Under the pieces are notes generated by a model. The model was not told where the DNA came from, did no database searches, and saw only the letters and a list, made by a program, of their open reading frames with translations. Positions 1 to 7,680 of a DNA stretch of 7,918 bases are shown one piece after another. Both the position numbers and the translations under genes were made by a program. How positions within the stretch are numbered: position 1 is the first letter of the stretch; the number at the start of each line of letters is the position of its first letter. Origin of the DNA: Dysgonamonadaceae bacterium (GTDB lineage Bacteria > Bacteroidota > Bacteroidia > Bacteroidales > Azobacteroidaceae); contig JAIRMF010000046.1 of assembly GCA_031258895.1 (NCBI GenBank), positions 1-7,918 on the forward strand. The letters run 5' to 3'.

Positions 1-1989
1 AAATGTCTTCTCAAGACGATCCTTGACAAATTCCATAGCCTCCAAACTGTTCATGTCAGACAAATACTTCCGCAAAATCCATACACGATTAATCGTATCA
101 CGTGGCAACAACAAATCATCACGACGAGTGCTCGACGAAATAATGTCAACAGCAGGATAAACACGCTTGTTCGAAAGCTTGCGATCAAGCTGCAACTCCA
201 TATTACCCGTGCCCTTAAACTCCTCGAAAATAACATCGTCCATCTTAGAACCCGTCTCCGTCAAAGCAGTCGCAATAATAGTCAACGAACCCCCATGCTC
301 AATGTTGCGCGCAGCACCGAAAAACCGCTTAGGCTTCTGCAACGCATTAGCGTCAACACCGCCCGACAAAACCTTCCCCGACGCAGGCTGCACAGTATTA
401 TAAGCACGCGCAAGACGTGTGATCGAATCCAACAAAATAACTACGTCATGCTTGCACTCAACCAACCGTTTCGCCTTGCTCAAAACAATATCCGCAATCT
501 TAACATGACGTTCCGCCGGCTCGTCAAAAGTGGACGCAATAACCTCCGCGTCAACGCTACGTTTCATGTCCGTAACCTCCTCAGGACGCTCGTCAATCAA
601 CAAAACAATCATATAAACCTCCGGATGATTCCATGCAATAGAGTTCGCTATGTCCTTCAACAACATCGTCTTGCCGGTCTTCGGCTGAGCAACGATAAGC
701 CCGCGCTGACCTTTCCCAATAGGGGAAAAAAGATCCACAACACGGGACGCAATCCTGTCCGTAACCTTCGGGCTAATACTCGACACAAGATTGAATTTCT
801 CATCCGGAAAAAGAGGCGTCAGATGATCAAAAGGAACCCTGTCACGCACGTCTTCAGGATGTAAACCGTTGATAAGATCGACTTTTATAAGCGGGAAAAA
901 CTTCTCGCCCTCCCTCGGAGGACGGATAGGACCCTCAACAACGTCGCCCGTCTTCAAACCAAACAGCTTGATCTGGTTCTGAGAAACATAAACGTCGTCG
1001 GCAGAAGAAAGATAATTATAGTCCGATGAGCGCAGGAAACCGTAACCCTCCTGAATAATCTCCAAAACGCCGGTCGCAGACAGTATACCGTCGAAATCAA
1101 ACTGCCCGTTCTGCAGCGGTTTGTTATTGTTCGCAACGGGAGCCTGAGGCTGGCCGTTAAACTTGTTCTTCTGATTGACCGACTGTTTGTTTCCCTGGTT
1201 AGGGTGCTTCGGCTGGTGGGATTGCGGCTGGCCCTTGGGGAAAAGCTGCTCGTCAAGCAACACTTTCTTCTCCGGATTGTGAAGGAAAACTAATTTATTA
1301 GGCGTCGCCTCCTCTTTTACTGCCGGTTGTTCCTCTTTTTCCGTTGCCGGTTCCGTCTTAGGCGCTGCCGGCTCGGGTTTGGGAGTCGTCGGCTGTTCGG
1401 GCTTGGGAGTTGTCGGCTGCTCAGAAGAAAACAGGCCCGCCGTTTCGATAGTTGTACTGTCTTCGATATTAATCCTCACAGGCTGAGGAGCCTCTATCCT
1501 CGTACGCTTCTGCCGGAATTGCCGGTTAATCGGTTGCTTTTCCAAACTTACCTCTTCCTGTGCCGGCGGCGGCGTTTCGAGTTTTGTTTCAGTGGTTTCC
1601 TGTTTCCCTTTTTTACGGTACTGACGCTTAGTAACTGCGCCGTTTTCAGGAGATTTCGTTTCCTGTTTCGGCTCGACCTTCTTTATTTCCTGCTTTTCGA
1701 TGTTGGCGGCAGGGGCGGCGTTCTGTGCGGCCCTCATCTGGATTTCCTTATTCCGCAGAACGTTTTCTTTCCATTCCTTTGATTTTCTACCGCGTTTCTG
1801 GGGGTAATCGCTAAGTTTATCCGCCGCCGCAAGCTCAGCCGCACCGATAATAGCCTGCTGGTCGAGGATTTGATAGATCAGGACATTCTTATCCGTTTTA
1901 CCGATTCTTCTAAGTCCGAGTTCCTTAGCCAGAGCAAACAGCTGTTCCTGTTCCATTTCTCTGAGCTGCAAAATAGTATATTTCTGCAT
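1..1989 (-). CDS. rho: Transcription termination factor Rho, long Bacteroidota form (3' end cut by window edge)
   Basis: Rho is a hexameric RNA-dependent ATPase/translocase that ends untranslated transcripts in the cytoplasm. The frame is open for 663 codons and runs off the left edge. The last residues seen (LSDMNSLEAMEFVKDRLEKT) match the Rho C-terminus, so probably only about 10-20 residues are missing. Order of domains: Rho_N helical domain, about residues 1-45 (starts MQKYTILQLREMEQEQ); a low-complexity Lys/Glu/Pro/Gln/Asn-rich insertion, about 60-296; cold-shock-like RNA-binding domain from about 297 (FDFDGILSATGVLEI); RecA-like ATPase with Walker A PKTGKT at 436-441 and Walker B ending LLD at 519-521, followed by SITRLARAYN. 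E. coli Rho is about 419 residues; the extra length is mostly the insertion, which is known in Bacteroidota Rho. The start is the ATG at 1989, the only one giving a complete Rho_N domain. It is preceded by an A/T-rich leader without a Shine-Dalgarno site. Transcribed from the promoter at 2108-2138. Confidence 0.97.
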   Translation of the reverse strand, partial: MQKYTILQLREMEQEQLFALAKELGLRRIGKTDKNVLIYQILDQQAIIGAAELAAADKLSDYPQKRGRKSKEWKENVLRNKEIQMRAAQNAAPAANIEKQEIKKVEPKQETKSPENGAVTKRQYRKKGKQETTETKLETPPPAQEEVSLEKQPINRQFRQKRTRIEAPQPVRINIEDSTTIETAGLFSSEQPTTPKPEQPTTPKPEPAAPKTEPATEKEEQPAVKEEATPNKLVFLHNPEKKVLLDEQLFPKGQPQSHQPKHPNQGNKQSVNQKNKFNGQPQAPVANNNKPLQNGQFDFDGILSATGVLEIIQEGYGFLRSSDYNYLSSADDVYVSQNQIKLFGLKTGDVVEGPIRPPREGEKFFPLIKVDLINGLHPEDVRDRVPFDHLTPLFPDEKFNLVSSISPKVTDRIASRVVDLFSPIGKGQRGLIVAQPKTGKTMLLKDIANSIAWNHPEVYMIVLLIDERPEEVTDMKRSVDAEVIASTFDEPAERHVKIADIVLSKAKRLVECKHDVVILLDSITRLARAYNTVQPASGKVLSGGVDANALQKPKRFFGAARNIEHGGSLTIIATALTETGSKMDDVIFEEFKGTGNMELQLDRKLSNKRVYPAVDIISSSTRRDDLLLPRDTINRVWILRKYLSDMNSLEAMEFVKDRLEKTF
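1102..1810 (-). other. Low-complexity, probably disordered insertion of Rho
   Basis: This is the part of rho coding for about residues 60-296, between the N-terminal helical domain and the RNA-binding domain. It is rich in K, E, P, Q, T and N, with near-repeats such as EQPTTPKP followed by EQPTTPKPEPAAPKTEPA (around 1350-1430) and an Asn/Gln-rich stretch just before the RNA-binding fold. No folded domain is recognisable. Intrinsically disordered Rho insertions are established for Bacteroides, where the region has been linked to Rho phase separation and gut fitness. That this copy does the same is inference. Confidence 0.75.
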
Positions 1990-2107
1990 AAAAAGTTTAT
2001 GAAATTATCTTGTTTGAATAAATAGAGTACTGTAATTCTACGGAATTCCCGCACCTTTTGGGCGGTTGTAGGGATTGAGGTTGTAATTATCTTTGGGAAA
2101 TGCGCTG
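1990..2107 (-). promoter_or_regulatory. rho 5' leader with a C-rich, G-poor rut-like tract
   Basis: The stretch between the predicted rho transcription start (near 2101) and the ATG at 1989 would be an untranslated leader of about 110 nt. On the minus strand, the complement of 2060-2086 is 27 nt with 13 C and 1 G, in a pyrimidine-C rich pattern like a Rho utilisation site. The ATG-proximal 30 nt are A/T-rich. Autogenous control of rho through its leader is known in enterobacteria; here it is only suggested by base composition. No clear intrinsic terminator hairpin was seen. Confidence 0.35.
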
Positions 2108-2138
2108 CAAAGGTAAGCAATTTATCTGTTAGCGCAAT
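2108..2138 (-). promoter_or_regulatory. Bacteroides-type promoter for rho
   Basis: On the minus strand ATTG (complement of 2135-2138; one mismatch to the -33 consensus TTTG) is followed after 19 nt by TACCTTTG (complement of 2108-2115), a full match to the -7 consensus TAnnTTTG of the Bacteroidota primary sigma factor. The predicted start of transcription is near 2101, about 110 nt before the rho ATG. It is divergent from the promoter at 2193-2223. Confidence 0.75.
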
Positions 2139-2192
2139 GGATTATTTGAAAATTTCTTCGAATTAGTGTTTTTTTATGTTTTCCGAATTTAT

Positions 2193-2223
2193 TTTGCCGT
2201 TCAAAAAATAACGCTTACCTTTG
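2193..2223 (+). promoter_or_regulatory. Bacteroides-type promoter for the secreted SUMF-domain gene
   Basis: TTTG (2193-2196), a 19-nt spacer and TACCTTTG (2216-2223) match both consensus boxes exactly. Transcription should begin near 2229. The next large rightward gene starts at 2519, which implies a leader of about 290 nt holding the AC microsatellite and the 21-bp repeats. I saw no nearer TAnnTTTG box upstream of 2519. An ATG at 2232 lies only a few bases after the predicted start of transcription. Confidence 0.75.
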
Positions 2224-2231
2224 CACCCGTT

Positions 2232-2348
2232 ATGACTATAACAACAACCCATACAGACATAAATTTATTGCCGACTACGTCGAAATATTTGGTGGCGTCG
2301 GATAATTTATTAACACACACACACACACACACACACACAACCTGCTAA
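2232..2348 (+). other. Possible leader ORF (38 codons) running through the AC tract; doubtful
   Basis: An ATG at 2232, 9 nt after the -7 box, opens a reading frame that begins MTITTTHTDINLLPTTSKYL, passes through the AC tract as alternating Thr-His, and ends at TAA 2346-2348. It resembles no family I know, and translation would need a nearly leaderless mRNA. It is listed because its frame relation to the downstream gene depends on the AC copy number: with 13 copies it stops, while with 12 or 15 copies it would join the frame of the SUMF gene. A chance ORF is the simpler reading. Confidence 0.2.
2313..2339 (+). repeat. (AC)13 dinucleotide microsatellite
   Basis: An uninterrupted run of 13 AC units plus one A lies between the promoter at 2193-2223 and the ATG at 2519. 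Tracts of this purity and length are uncommon in bacterial chromosomes and are prone to slipped-strand changes of 2 nt. It falls in the predicted leader of the secreted protein gene. Whether the length varies cannot be told from one sequence. Confidence 0.95.
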
Positions 2349-2379
2349 AGCCGCGCACGAACGCGAGAACGGCGAAAGC

Positions 2380-2484
2380 CATAATTACGTACGTGACAGC
2401 CATAGTTATGTACGTAACGTTCATAATTATTTACGCGACGTTCATAATTATGAATATGGCGTTCATAATAAACAAAATGATTGC
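2380..2484 (+). repeat. Array of 21-bp tandem repeats (four good units plus one degenerate)
   Basis: Units begin with CATA(A/G)T at 2380, 2401, 2422, 2443 and 2464, spaced exactly 21 bp. Units 2-4 share CATARTTAT at the start and an RCGTT-like end; the fifth keeps only the first six to seven bases well. Because 21 is a multiple of three, the array encodes a 7-residue repeat in the frame of the downstream gene: IITYVTA, IVMYVTF, IIIYATF, IIMNMAF, IINKMIA. There are no spacers, so this is not a CRISPR array. It sits 35 bp before the chosen start of the secreted protein. Confidence 0.9.
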
Positions 2485-2518
2485 TAAAACAAGTTTAATC
2501 AATAAAATAATAACAACA

Positions 2519-3694
2519 ATGAAACGAACATTCTTTATAATCTTCTCTACACTCTGTCTCTGCATTGCAGACAGGGCGGAAGCGCAAGTCACTATAGGGT
2601 CTCTTGATGACCCGCAAAGTTTCTCTATCCTTGAGCTTATCGGCGGCGGCACGCGCGGATTCAGGCTGCCGCAGATGAATACTTGCGAACGTGACGCACT
2701 TAATGTAACCGGTAACGACGACGCTCGCGGTCTTGAGATCTTCAATCTATCTACCGAATGTGTCGATACCTGGAACGGAACAAAATGGATAGAGACCTGC
2801 TATCCGAAATCTTTGAAGCCGGAGATGATTGAAGTTGTGGGTGGCAGCTTTACCATTGGTGAGAGGTTGCAAACTTATACCACCAAAGACCCTAACTCTT
2901 ACACAGTAACCATTTCGACCTTTAATATGAGCAAGACGGAAGTAACTCAGGCACAGTTTGAGTATGTGATGGGCACGAATCCTTCTTATTTTCAATGTGG
3001 CAACTCAAGTTATAGAAGTCATGTTCAGGCACGTGCAACTTCAGTGTTGCCTGTTGAAGGAGTTAACTGGTACGACGCTATCGCTTACTGCAACAAGTTG
3101 AGCATTAAAGAGAACAAGACGCCGTGTTATACCGTACAAGGCGTGGATTTCGATACTTTAACTTATAAAGGTATTCCTCATGACGACACCCAAACGAACG
3201 CTATCTGGGATGCTGCCAAGTGCAATTTCGATAATAATGGCTATCGTCTTCCCACCGAAGCTGAATGGGAATATGCAGCTCGCAGCGGTCTGCAGAGTTA
3301 TTCAAAACAGAATTCTGACAGCTATGATTACGATTATTCAGGCAGTAACAATATTTGTGAGGTTGCCTGGTATGAAGGTAATAACAAAACAGACGACGCT
3401 TGCGCCAACCCTTTTCTCAACACTTACGGTACCAAGCCCGTAGCAACGAAAAAGGCCAATCAACTTGGTCTTTATGATATGAGCGGTAATGTTTGGGAAT
3501 GGTGTTGGGATTGGTACGGCTCTTACAAGACCGATAAAACTGCTGATCCTACCGGCGGTAGCGAAACTAATAAGCGCGTGCTTCGCGGCGGCCGCTGGAT
3601 CTATGACGCTACCAGATGCTTTGTCTCTTTTCGCCACAGCGACTCCCCTAACCTCCGATTCGACCGCGTCGGCTTCCGGGTTGTGTGCAGGTGA
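2519..3694 (+). CDS. Secreted SUMF/FGE-sulfatase-fold protein
   Basis: The 391-residue product starts with a type I signal peptide: MKRTFF, a hydrophobic core, and likely cleavage after AEA at 22/23. No lipobox is present. Residues 23-95 resemble the short N-terminal module of many Bacteroidota surface proteins (QVTIG..., LPQM, NGTKW). Residues about 102-391 form a formylglycine-generating-enzyme-like domain: VVGGSFTIG 106-114, KTEVTQAQFE 139-148, LPVEGVNWYDAIAYCNKLS 177-195, RLPTEAEWEYAARSG 243-257, YDMSGNVWEW 319-328, RVLRGGRW 353-360 and VGFRVVC 384-390. The first of the two catalytic cysteines of aerobic FGE is replaced (Tyr362) and only the second (Cys367) is kept, so sulfatase activation is doubtful; a binding role in the envelope or outside the cell is likelier. 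ATG 2519 is chosen because the signal peptide starts there, although the frame stays open upstream to 2306 and a GTG occurs at 2393. It is the only rightward gene here. Confidence 0.88.
   Translation: MKRTFFIIFSTLCLCIADRAEAQVTIGSLDDPQSFSILELIGGGTRGFRLPQMNTCERDALNVTGNDDARGLEIFNLSTECVDTWNGTKWIETCYPKSLKPEMIEVVGGSFTIGERLQTYTTKDPNSYTVTISTFNMSKTEVTQAQFEYVMGTNPSYFQCGNSSYRSHVQARATSVLPVEGVNWYDAIAYCNKLSIKENKTPCYTVQGVDFDTLTYKGIPHDDTQTNAIWDAAKCNFDNNGYRLPTEAEWEYAARSGLQSYSKQNSDSYDYDYSGSNNICEVAWYEGNNKTDDACANPFLNTYGTKPVATKKANQLGLYDMSGNVWEWCWDWYGSYKTDKTADPTGGSETNKRVLRGGRWIYDATRCFVSFRHSDSPNLRFDRVGFRVVCR
3584..3691 (+). other. Variable-region-like 3' end of the SUMF domain
   Basis: Residues 356-391 follow the scaffold RGG-x-W-(variable)-C-(variable)-P-x-x-R-(variable)-GFRV that is used by diversity-generating retroelement (DGR) targets with an FGE or C-type-lectin fold. 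At positions often encoded by AAY in DGR templates, the codons here all end in C or T: ATC TAT GAC after the Trp, CAC AGC GAC TCC before the Pro, and CTC, TTC GAC CGC GTC before GFRV. No template repeat or reverse transcriptase lies in the window, so a link to a DGR is only a hypothesis; many non-DGR SUMF proteins share this scaffold. Confidence 0.35.
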
Positions 3695-3742
3695 ATAAAA
3701 TGATTTCGTTTTGTTAGTTTATTGATGGCGTGTCTCAAACGG
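3695..3742. other. Convergent intergenic gap between the SUMF gene and tilS
   Basis: These 48 A/T-rich bases separate two genes that converge. Only a weak AATAAA/TTTATT pairing can be drawn around 3694-3723, with no G/C-rich stem and T run, so I do not call an intrinsic terminator. Rho-dependent ending of one or both transcripts would be compatible with this but is not shown. Confidence 0.4.
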
Positions 3743-5077
3743 TTAATCACCGTCCGTCGTGTGGCGAAATAAAATTAAAACCTTGCCCGTAGACTCCCCA
3801 ACACGAAACCGATTGTCTATCCTGTGACCCGCGACCCATACAATATCATCGCCCGACAGCAAAACCCAAACGTTATCCTTGTCCGGACGACTGACCTTGT
3901 TGCTGGTGAAAAAATCACTTAACTTCTGAAAATGGCTCATCCCAAACGGTACAAAACGATCCCCAAACCGCCACCGACGCAAAATCAACGGAAATCGTAA
4001 TCTGTCAAAATCAAGTGTCGCAACATTCTTCCCCCTCTCAATCTCCGGCAAAGAATCCCTGTCCGCAACTAATACCTCCATCGAAAAAGGAAAATCCAAC
4101 CGACAACACCCCTCCGAAATCTCATACTCCTCACGCCCATCATTATGCGTCACCGGAGAAATGATAAACTCGTCACGATCCTTAGTCAGCCGTAAATCAG
4201 AAGAATAAAACGTCTTGCCGGACTGCGAATCAACAGACCTGTAAACATCCTCAATGGTCTTGCCGCTAAACCCGCAGTCTTTAAGTATCTCAAAGAGAAC
4301 AGACCGGGGAGACGGGCAAGTCCTCAACAAAGAAATATTAATCCTCCCCTTTTCCCTGTCAAACACCCTGTCGATACATTCTTTTATGGCCGAATCATAA
4401 ACCTTTGTCGCCTCCGAAATATTTTGTGCCGTGCCCAGCAAGCCACCCCTTATCGACGGGTTGAACGTCTCAAGCAAAGGCAACAACTGTAACCGAATCC
4501 TGTTCCTGATAAACTCATCCTGCAAGTTGGTCGAGTCGGTTACATAACTGAGGTCCTTCTCCTTCAAGAAATGAAGAATATCCGCTTTCGAGAGGCAAAG
4601 CAGGGGACGTATAACGAATCCATGAGACGGCATAATGCCGGTAAGTCCGCGAATACCCGTACCCCGAATCAGGTTGAGCAACAAAGTCTCAATGCTGTCG
4701 TCACTGTGATGGGCCACCGCGACAACTTCCGCACCCTCCGACCGACGAAGCTCCTCAAACCACTCATAACGCAAGTCCCGAGCCGCCATCTCAACGGAAA
4801 CCTTCCTCTCCTTAGCAATCTTAACAGTGTCGAAAGCCCTGCACAGAAAAGGTATCTGAAGCGTCTTTGCAAAATTTTCGGAAAAATACTCGTCGCGTTC
4901 CGATTCCTCCCCACGCAAACGAAAATTACAGTGCGCAGCCAAACACCGATAACCAAGCTCTTTCAGTGTGTAAAGCAGAAATACCGAGTCAGCGCCGCCA
5001 CTCAAACCGACAACGACCTTGCCGCCCTCTCCCAACAGCCTCTCACTCGCTATATATTTGGCTACTCTCGGCAACAT
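3743..5077 (-). CDS. tilS: tRNA(Ile)-lysidine synthase TilS
   Basis: TilS attaches lysine to C34 of the CAU-anticodon tRNA-Ile using ATP, which switches decoding from AUG to AUA and the charging identity from Met to Ile (EC 6.3.4.19, cytoplasmic). The 444-residue product has the N-type ATP pyrophosphatase P-loop SGGADS at 26-31, HCNFRLRGEES at 49-59, MAARDLRY at 97-104, HHSDDSIETLLLNLIRGTG at 123-141 and IRNRIR at 190-195. A C-terminal TilS substrate-binding domain follows from about 367 (LRRWRFGDRFVPFGM ... KLSDFF ... VWVAGHRIDNRFRV). This is the full two-domain bacterial length. A GTG directly precedes the ATG at 5077; I take the ATG. It lies 43 nt after pgk in the same direction and probably shares its transcript. 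It converges with the SUMF gene. Confidence 0.95.
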   Translation of the reverse strand: MLPRVAKYIASERLLGEGGKVVVGLSGGADSVFLLYTLKELGYRCLAAHCNFRLRGEESERDEYFSENFAKTLQIPFLCRAFDTVKIAKERKVSVEMAARDLRYEWFEELRRSEGAEVVAVAHHSDDSIETLLLNLIRGTGIRGLTGIMPSHGFVIRPLLCLSKADILHFLKEKDLSYVTDSTNLQDEFIRNRIRLQLLPLLETFNPSIRGGLLGTAQNISEATKVYDSAIKECIDRVFDREKGRINISLLRTCPSPRSVLFEILKDCGFSGKTIEDVYRSVDSQSGKTFYSSDLRLTKDRDEFIISPVTHNDGREEYEISEGCCRLDFPFSMEVLVADRDSLPEIERGKNVATLDFDRLRFPLILRRWRFGDRFVPFGMSHFQKLSDFFTSNKVSRPDKDNVWVLLSGDDIVWVAGHRIDNRFRVGESTGKVLILFRHTTDGD

Positions 5078-5120
5078 CACGTATCATCGTCAGTCAATGA
5101 GCATTCCCGAAAATACGTAC

Positions 5121-6380
5121 TTACCCCTTTATAGCTTTTATCCCGGGCAGTTCCTTGCCTTCGATAGCCTCAAGCAATGCTCCGCCGCCTGTGGAAACGT
5201 AGGAAACTTTGTCCGCCAAACCAAATTTGTTGATGCAGGCCACAGAATCACCTCCACCGATAAGAGAAAATGCGCCACCCTTCGTAGCACGAACAATCGC
5301 CTCGGCAACAGCTCGCGACCCGTGAGTAAAATTTTCAAACTCAAATACACCCGTAGGCCCGTTCCAAAGAATAGTTTTTGATTCTTCAATTATACCTGCG
5401 AAAATCCTCTCTGTTTCCGGCCCTATATCAAGACCTTCCCACCCGTCGAGGATTTCGTCTACGGGAACAAACCGCGTTTGGGCGTCGTTACTGAAACTGT
5501 CGGCTATCTTCGCGTCAACGGCAAGAATAAGATTCACACCGTTCTCCTTAGCCTTTTTCAACAGTTCGAGAGCAAGTTCAAGTTTGTCATCCTCGACGAT
5601 TGATTTACCGATCCTGCCACCTTGAGCCTTTGTGAAAGTATAAGTCATTCCGCCGGCAATGATAAGATTATCAACCTTGGTAAGCAGATTTTCAATGATT
5701 TCGATTTTTGAGGAAACTTTAGAACCACCCATTATTGCGGTGAAGGGACGCCGGATTTGATTCAGTACTTTTTCTACCGCATCGACCTCCGAATTCATCA
5801 GGTAGCCGAACAGTTTGTGGTCGGCGTCGAACGAATCGGCTATGATTGCCGTTGATGCGTGTGCACGGTGAGCCGTACCGAATGCGTCGTTCACATAAAC
5901 CGTAGCATATGAGGCGAGACGTTTTGCCATTTCCTTTTGTTCTACCTTGACGGCTTTTTTTGCAGCCGCTTTCTCTTCCTCCGTAGCGTTTTCCGACAGA
6001 CCACGCGGTTTACCCTCTTCGGCCGCATAGAATCGCAGGTTTTCGAGCAGCAAAGCCTGCCCGGGTTGCAGTGCGGCGGCTTTCTCTTCGGCTTGCCGGC
6101 CGAGACAGTCATCGGCGAAATCGACGGGAAGACCGAGCAATTGACTGACATTGGGAAGGATATGACGAAGCGAGTATTTTGCTTCAACACCTTTCGGTCG
6201 CCCGAGATGAGAGCAGATGATGACACTGCCGCCGTCGGCAATTATTTTCTTCAATGTAGGCATCGCGGCACGAATACGGGTGTCGTCGGTGATATTGAAC
6301 TTTTCGTCGAGCGGGACATTGAAATCGACTCTGATAATTACTTTTTGTCCCTTAAAATTAAATTTTTCGATAGATAGCAT
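5121..6380 (-). CDS. pgk: Phosphoglycerate kinase
   Basis: Pgk interconverts 1,3-bisphosphoglycerate + ADP and 3-phosphoglycerate + ATP in glycolysis and gluconeogenesis (EC 2.7.2.3, cytoplasmic, monomeric). The product is 419 residues, full length for the family. The N-terminal substrate-binding half shows RVDFNVP at 17-23, SHLGRPKG at 57-64, ENLRFY at 113-118 and VNDAFGTAHRAHAS at 163-176. The C-terminal nucleotide-binding half shows MGGSKVSSK, WNGPTGVFE at 339-347, GGGDSVA at 375-381 and STGGGA at 396-401. The charged Lys/Glu/Ala-rich stretch at about 119-155 is, from memory of the family, usual in Bacteroidota Pgk. The start is ATG 6380, with only A/T-rich sequence before it. It begins 16 nt after the early stop of valS, so in this arrangement it depends on read-through from valS or on a promoter inside valS that I could not identify. 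Confidence 0.97.
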   Translation of the reverse strand: MLSIEKFNFKGQKVIIRVDFNVPLDEKFNITDDTRIRAAMPTLKKIIADGGSVIICSHLGRPKGVEAKYSLRHILPNVSQLLGLPVDFADDCLGRQAEEKAAALQPGQALLLENLRFYAAEEGKPRGLSENATEEEKAAAKKAVKVEQKEMAKRLASYATVYVNDAFGTAHRAHASTAIIADSFDADHKLFGYLMNSEVDAVEKVLNQIRRPFTAIMGGSKVSSKIEIIENLLTKVDNLIIAGGMTYTFTKAQGGRIGKSIVEDDKLELALELLKKAKENGVNLILAVDAKIADSFSNDAQTRFVPVDEILDGWEGLDIGPETERIFAGIIEESKTILWNGPTGVFEFENFTHGSRAVAEAIVRATKGGAFSLIGGGDSVACINKFGLADKVSYVSTGGGALLEAIEGKELPGIKAIKG

Positions 6381-6396
6381 ATTTATTGTGATTTAT

Positions 6397-6408
<12 letters not shown>
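6381..6408 (+). repeat. Tandem pair of 14-bp repeats at the valS/pgk junction
   Basis: ATTTATTGTGATTT (6381-6394) is followed directly by ATTTATTGCGATTT (6395-6408), differing at one base. Read on the minus strand, the first-encountered copy supplies the last codons of valS (Lys-Ser-Gln) and the TAA at 6397-6399; the second fills the gap up to the pgk ATG. The premature end of valS therefore lies inside a small duplication. Confidence 0.85.

Positions 6409-7663
<1,255 letters not shown>

Positions 7664-7680
<17 letters not shown>

Noticed and set aside
295..864. Rightward open frame of 189 codons opposite rho
   Set aside because: It lies entirely antisense to conserved Rho ATPase coding sequence, resembles no family and has no promoter or plausible start region.
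1327..1782. Rightward open frame of 151 codons rich in Arg, Leu and Phe
   Set aside because: It is the complement of the Lys/Glu-rich low-complexity insertion of Rho; the composition explains the lack of stops.
2119..2212. A proven invertible promoter segment
   Set aside because: The inverted repeats coincide with promoter boxes, which explains them without recombination, and no recombinase gene is in the window. It is kept only as a low-weight finding.
2380..2484. CRISPR array
   Set aside because: The 21-bp units adjoin each other with no unique spacers, and no cas genes are present.
2393..2518. GTG at 2393 as the start of the SUMF-domain gene, adding 42 residues
   Set aside because: A clear signal peptide begins at ATG 2519, and the extra residues are all or nearly all products of the 21-bp repeats. 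The possibility of a translated extension is kept as a finding, not as the annotated start.
3694..3723. Intrinsic terminator after the SUMF gene
   Set aside because: Only a 6-bp A/T pairing is possible, with no G/C-rich stem and no proper T run.
5078..5080. GTG as the tilS start codon
   Set aside because: An ATG follows immediately at 5077, no Shine-Dalgarno site favours the GTG, and the difference is a single residue.
4571..5134. Rightward open frame of 187 codons opposite tilS
   Set aside because: It is a shadow of the conserved TilS pyrophosphatase domain on the other strand.
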